This document shows positions 60,689 through 64,000 of a DNA stretch of 64,000 nt, in pieces; positions within the stretch are counted from its first letter, which is position 1; each line of letters starts with the position of its first letter. The stretch covers positions 1 through 64,000 of the forward strand of contig MPSQ01000001.1 in NCBI GenBank assembly GCA_003260355.1. Reading direction: 5' to 3'. A model generated the notes under the pieces. That model was not told the DNA's origin. It was given only the letters and a program-made list of their open reading frames with translations, and ran no database searches. The DNA comes from SR1 bacterium human oral taxon HOT-345. GTDB taxonomy: Bacteria; Patescibacteriota; Gracilibacteria; Absconditabacterales; Absconditicoccaceae. The translations under genes and the position numbers were made by a program.

Positions 60689-62259
60689 TTAGTTGGTGTA
60701 TTGGATCGGACTTCTTTCTTCTCGTCTTTTTTTTCAGAGGTTTAGGTTTATCTCATCCTGAGCATAGAGTCTACAAACTACCTCGCCTTTTTTGACTTTA
60801 TCTCAGGTTTTTTTGTAGAGGTAGAGTCCAGCTTGATCTACTACGGGGCAGCCAAGCTTTCTACAAACTGCGTTAATGTCATGAAGATCAATCATTTTGA
60901 TTACTCAATCCTTCTCTGCGATAATATCGAACGTATGAGATCCTAAAGGTAGGGTTTCAGAATCTACTTTTGGATTTCCTCCTTGTGCTTTGATAATTTC
61001 TTGCATTTTTTTCCATGCAGCTCAAGAAATAAGCTGGTTGGTTGCTATTTTTTTTGCTTCTTTCCCTTTTGCTAGTCCGACCTCTTCAATGAGTTTGGTA
61101 GCTAGGAAGATGACCTTATTCTCAAGATCCATAGCTCTGTCTGGATGTTGCTGCAAAATTCTGAGCACTTCACGCACTTGCATCACTGCTCCTACTCCGT
61201 TTCCAATAACTTCATTGGCTTCCGTAATCTGAACAGACATTTTCATTCAGAGTTTTTTTCCTACATATTCAAACTTTTTTTCCAGTCTTTTGCTTCTTTC
61301 ATAGAGCTTACCTTAGCAGTTGGACCAACAGGAATATCAATCAAAGAATGGGTCACTCCCATAGCATATTTCTTCGCCATAATTGAACTCACGACCTTAG
61401 CTCTAGATTGCATAGAAAGCGGATATTGCACCTTGATCAATTTGTCATCAGCAGGAGCAAGATCAAGTCCTCCTCATCGAACAAGGCAACAATTCTGATC
61501 TTTTACCAGATTTTCTATCCCTTCTTTGTTGAAGTTGATATTCATGAGCACATTTACACATTCCCCGGTTGCTGCTGGAGAAGTGATGGATTTGGAGAAG
61601 TTTTTTGGAATTTTGATACCGAGGCTTGCGATGAGGGGAATCAGAATCATTGTCGTTTCATTTCCTGGGACTCCACCGATACAGTGCTTATCTGCGATAA
61701 TTTCCCCTTTGGGATATTTGAACATTACCCCACATTCTGCCATCGCTTTTGCGGTCTGATACATCTCTTCATCCGTCGTTGGATAGAAAAAACTTGAAGC
61801 GACATAGTAAGTCATCATTGTGTCATCAAGCTTATTCTCTGAAATATCTTTGATAATTGCAAACATCTCATCATAACTAATGTTTTCTCCTCTCATTTTT
61901 TTTCTGATTGCTTCGTAGGAAGCGTTCGAACTTTCTGCGAGAGAAACTGCGATGAGTTCATCATTTTTTAGGGAGATTTTATCAATAATGTCTGCATAGA
62001 TTGCAACTTCCCCTGTTGGGATTGCCTCTGAAAGAGAAACGTCAGCTACGATATGTTCTCCGTTTGTTTTGGTGAGCTGGACTTTATTATTGAGATTGAT
62101 CCCAAATGCCATTGCTTGTTTTGGATTGAGGAGGACAATCAGTCTTTCTCCATCTTTAATATCTAGAAGCTGAACTTTTGCTGGATAATAGGATTCTGAG
62201 GTTTCTTTAAAAACTAAAAAGTCTTTTTTTGTAGTTTTGGATTTATGAGATTTGAACAT
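60689..62259 (-). CDS. deoA: AMP phosphorylase (archaeal-type), with a frameshift at an A7 tract
   Basis: The N-terminal domain ([20 protein letters not shown]) and [20 protein letters not shown] with SPAATGE identify the thymidine/AMP phosphorylase family, AMP phosphorylase type. Frame 1 runs from 62259 to a TAG at 61261-61263. The rest ([20 protein letters not shown] onward, to TAA at 60689) lies in the -1 frame. The shift falls in a minus-strand AAAAAAAG run at 61274-61281, a classic slippery sequence. Several UGA glycines lie in both parts. The enzyme converts AMP and phosphate to adenine and ribose 1,5-bisphosphate, feeding RuBisCO-linked salvage in many CPR bacteria. Mutation, sequencing error and programmed slippage are all possible. 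Confidence 0.85.
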
Positions 62260-62455
62260 TCTATCTTTGAAGAAAAATAAAAAAATGTCATCCTAAGTAT
62301 ATGAAGAAATGAAAATAAAGCAAATTTTGATAAGAGGAAGTTTGTTTTCGGGTTTTTGTTTTATTCTGTTCAAGTGTCGGGGAATGGTTGTTATGTTTTA
62401 TGTTTGAATGGCTTGTGTTTTTTTATTGGATCTTTCCTATGATCTGGAAATATTG

Positions 62456-62484
62456 TTGATTTTGTAGACAGGAATGCTTATACT
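62456..62484 (+). promoter_or_regulatory. Promoter of the hsdR gene
   Basis: TTGATT and TATACT are separated by 17 bp, about 30 bp upstream of the ATG. Confidence 0.65.
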
Positions 62485-62513
62485 TTCTTTGTTCTTTTAT
62501 TTTTTTAGGTTTA

Positions 62514-64000
62514 ATGTTCTCAGAGGCTGATACGAGATCTAAATTCATCGACCCCAAACTTTATGCTCAAGGTTGGAAAGAGGAATATATCGTTAGAGAA
62601 CGGTCTTTTACTGATGGGCGTAAACTCCCCGGAGGAAAAAGATCAGCTCCACTTTTTCTTGATTATCTTCTCAAGATGTATGGACTAAATCTCGCGATTA
62701 TTGAGGCGAAGAAATATGGTTCCCTTGTGACAGAAGGACTTGAGCAAGTTAAAAATTATGGAAAGAAACTCGGGGTGAGGTGGGTCTATACTTCCAATGG
62801 AGAAGAGATTTATGAACGAGATATGCAGGAGGGGGATGGAAAACTAATCTCATCTTTTCCAAGCCCTGAGGAACTCTATGAAAGATATACGGATGAGCAT
62901 GCTGTTCTTAGGCAACAGCTTTTATCTGTTCCTTATTTTCTTGATAGTGATAAAAAGCCTCGTTATTATCAGGATTTAGCGATTACTAGAGCATTGTCGG
63001 CTTTAGCAGAGGGTAAGGAAAGAATCTTACTTACGCTTGCAACGGGGACTGGAAAAACCTTTATTGCATTTCAGATTGTTTACAAGCTTCTCCAAGCAAA
63101 ATGGTCAAAAAGCTGATTTAACCGTCGTCCTCGTGTACTGTTTTTGGCGGATAGAAATATTTTGATCGATCAGGCACTTAATACTTTTAATCCTATAGAA
63201 AAAGACTGCAAGAGAATCAAAGGATCAGAAATAAAAAAAGCGCTTGGGAAAGTGCCCACTAGTGCAAATGTGTTTTTCTCGATTTATCAAGCTTTGATTT
63301 CGGGGACGGATGAGGAGACTGAAATTATAGAAGAAACTTTAGTTGGTAGTGAGGCTTTGGAGAGTGGATATTACCTCCAGTATGATCCAGATTTTTTTGA
63401 TCTTATTATTATTGATGAATGTCATAGGGGAGGAACAAAGAATGATGGGAACTGGGCAGAAATCCTTAAATATTTTTCATCAGCAGTGCATCTTGGGATG
63501 ACAGCCACACCAAAGAATCAGGATAATATCAATACTTATGCTTATTTTGGTGAGCCAGTTTATCAATATTCACTCAAAGAAGGAATAGAAGACGGATTTC
63601 TTACTCCATATAAAGTCAAAAGAATCCGGACCAATCTTGATGAATTGGTAATAGATGATAAAGTCGAGATTCTCGGTGGAAATAAAGAAAAAGATTTGTA
63701 TGAGCTCAAAGATTTTGATAGAAAAATTATCGTTCCTGAGAGGATAGATCTCATTGCAAGAACAATCCTAGAACATATCAAGCCTCATGAAAAAACGATC
63801 ATTTTCTGTGTGGATCAGGAGCATGCTGCACTGATGAGAGATGCGATCAATAAACATAAAACCGTGCGTGATGGAAATTACTGCGTGAGAGTGACGAGTA
63901 ATGAAGGAGAAATCTGAAGAAAATATCTTGAGCTTTTTCAAGATAATGGGAAAACGATTCCTACTATTTTGACGAGTTCGCAGATGCTCACAACAGGAGT
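62514..64000 (+). CDS. hsdR: Type I restriction enzyme R subunit, 5' part (truncated at window end)
   Basis: About 495 residues visible with two UGA glycines (63114-63116 and 63915-63917). An N-terminal nuclease domain (LAIIEAKKYGS, residues about 63-73, the ExK motif) precedes an SF2 helicase core: ATGTGKT (about 178-184), IIDECHRGG (about 301-309) and GMTATP (about 328-333). Together with M and S subunits it would cleave unmodified DNA. Those subunits are not in the window. Confidence 0.92.

Overview
This 64 kb window comes from a bacterium that reads UGA as glycine (translation table 25). That points to the Candidate Phyla Radiation lineage Absconditabacteria (SR1) or Gracilibacteria (BD1-5). 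Three kinds of sequence evidence support this. In-frame TGA falls exactly where conserved families need glycine: DnaX and helicase Walker A loops, the penicillin-binding protein KSG triad, the DHHA1 GGGH motif, the patatin GGG oxyanion hole, a lipobox and RpoA. TGA never works as a terminal stop here; every gene whose 3' end I can see closes with TAA or TAG. A tRNA with anticodon UCA and glycine-type identity bases lies at 42585-42658. Standard-code ORF calling therefore shreds most genes, and all coordinates below were rebuilt with UGA = Gly. No database search was run.

Layout. 1-10 kb: SLH surface proteins, a large BACON-repeat protein that looks imported from Bacteroidota, a phosphopantetheinyl transferase, a DHH phosphoesterase and a glycosyltransferase. 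10-16 kb: L,D-transpeptidase, lipoprotein and membrane proteins, an MIP18-family protein, and a cluster of prepilin-like proteins. 16-25 kb: YceD, LeuRS, HU-like protein, two tandem patatins, Elp3, then two secreted paralogues and a 41-bp tandem repeat array. 25-42 kb: a DUF4153 membrane protein, O6-alkylguanine-DNA methyltransferase, two large bitopic membrane proteins, a CoA-binding protein, ClpP, a peptidoglycan-binding protein, a prepilin, a class B PBP, Ndk, a WecA/MraY-like transferase and DnaX. 42-44 kb: tRNA-Gly(UCA), a tandem array of tRNA-Ala-like repeats, tRNA-Ala, and a GIY-YIG gene bracketed by direct repeats of the tRNA 3' end. 44-51 kb: a cluster almost invisible to standard ORF callers, comprising an exonuclease with WG repeats and a membrane tail, a leucine-rich-repeat membrane protein, and a membrane-anchored helicase-nuclease with zinc ribbons. 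52-60.6 kb: tRNAs and a translation/transcription operon (infC-rpmI-rplT, rplU-infA-rpmJ-rpsM-rpsK-rpsD-rpoA-rplQ-rplM-rpsI, rpsO, rpsA). 60.7-64 kb: an AMP phosphorylase gene with a frameshift at an A7 tract, and the start of a type I restriction R subunit.

As a whole, the genes suggest a small, envelope-dependent organism. It makes cell wall (PBP, L,D-transpeptidase, WecA-like), type IV pilus-like parts and SLH proteins, salvages nucleotides (AMP phosphorylase, Ndk), and carries foreign or mobile DNA: the BACON gene, in-frame palindromic repeats in leuS and elp3, and the tRNA-associated GIY-YIG element. A 10-bp word (AAAAATCTGA) occurs about 22 times across the window and may be a DNA-uptake-like or architectural signal.
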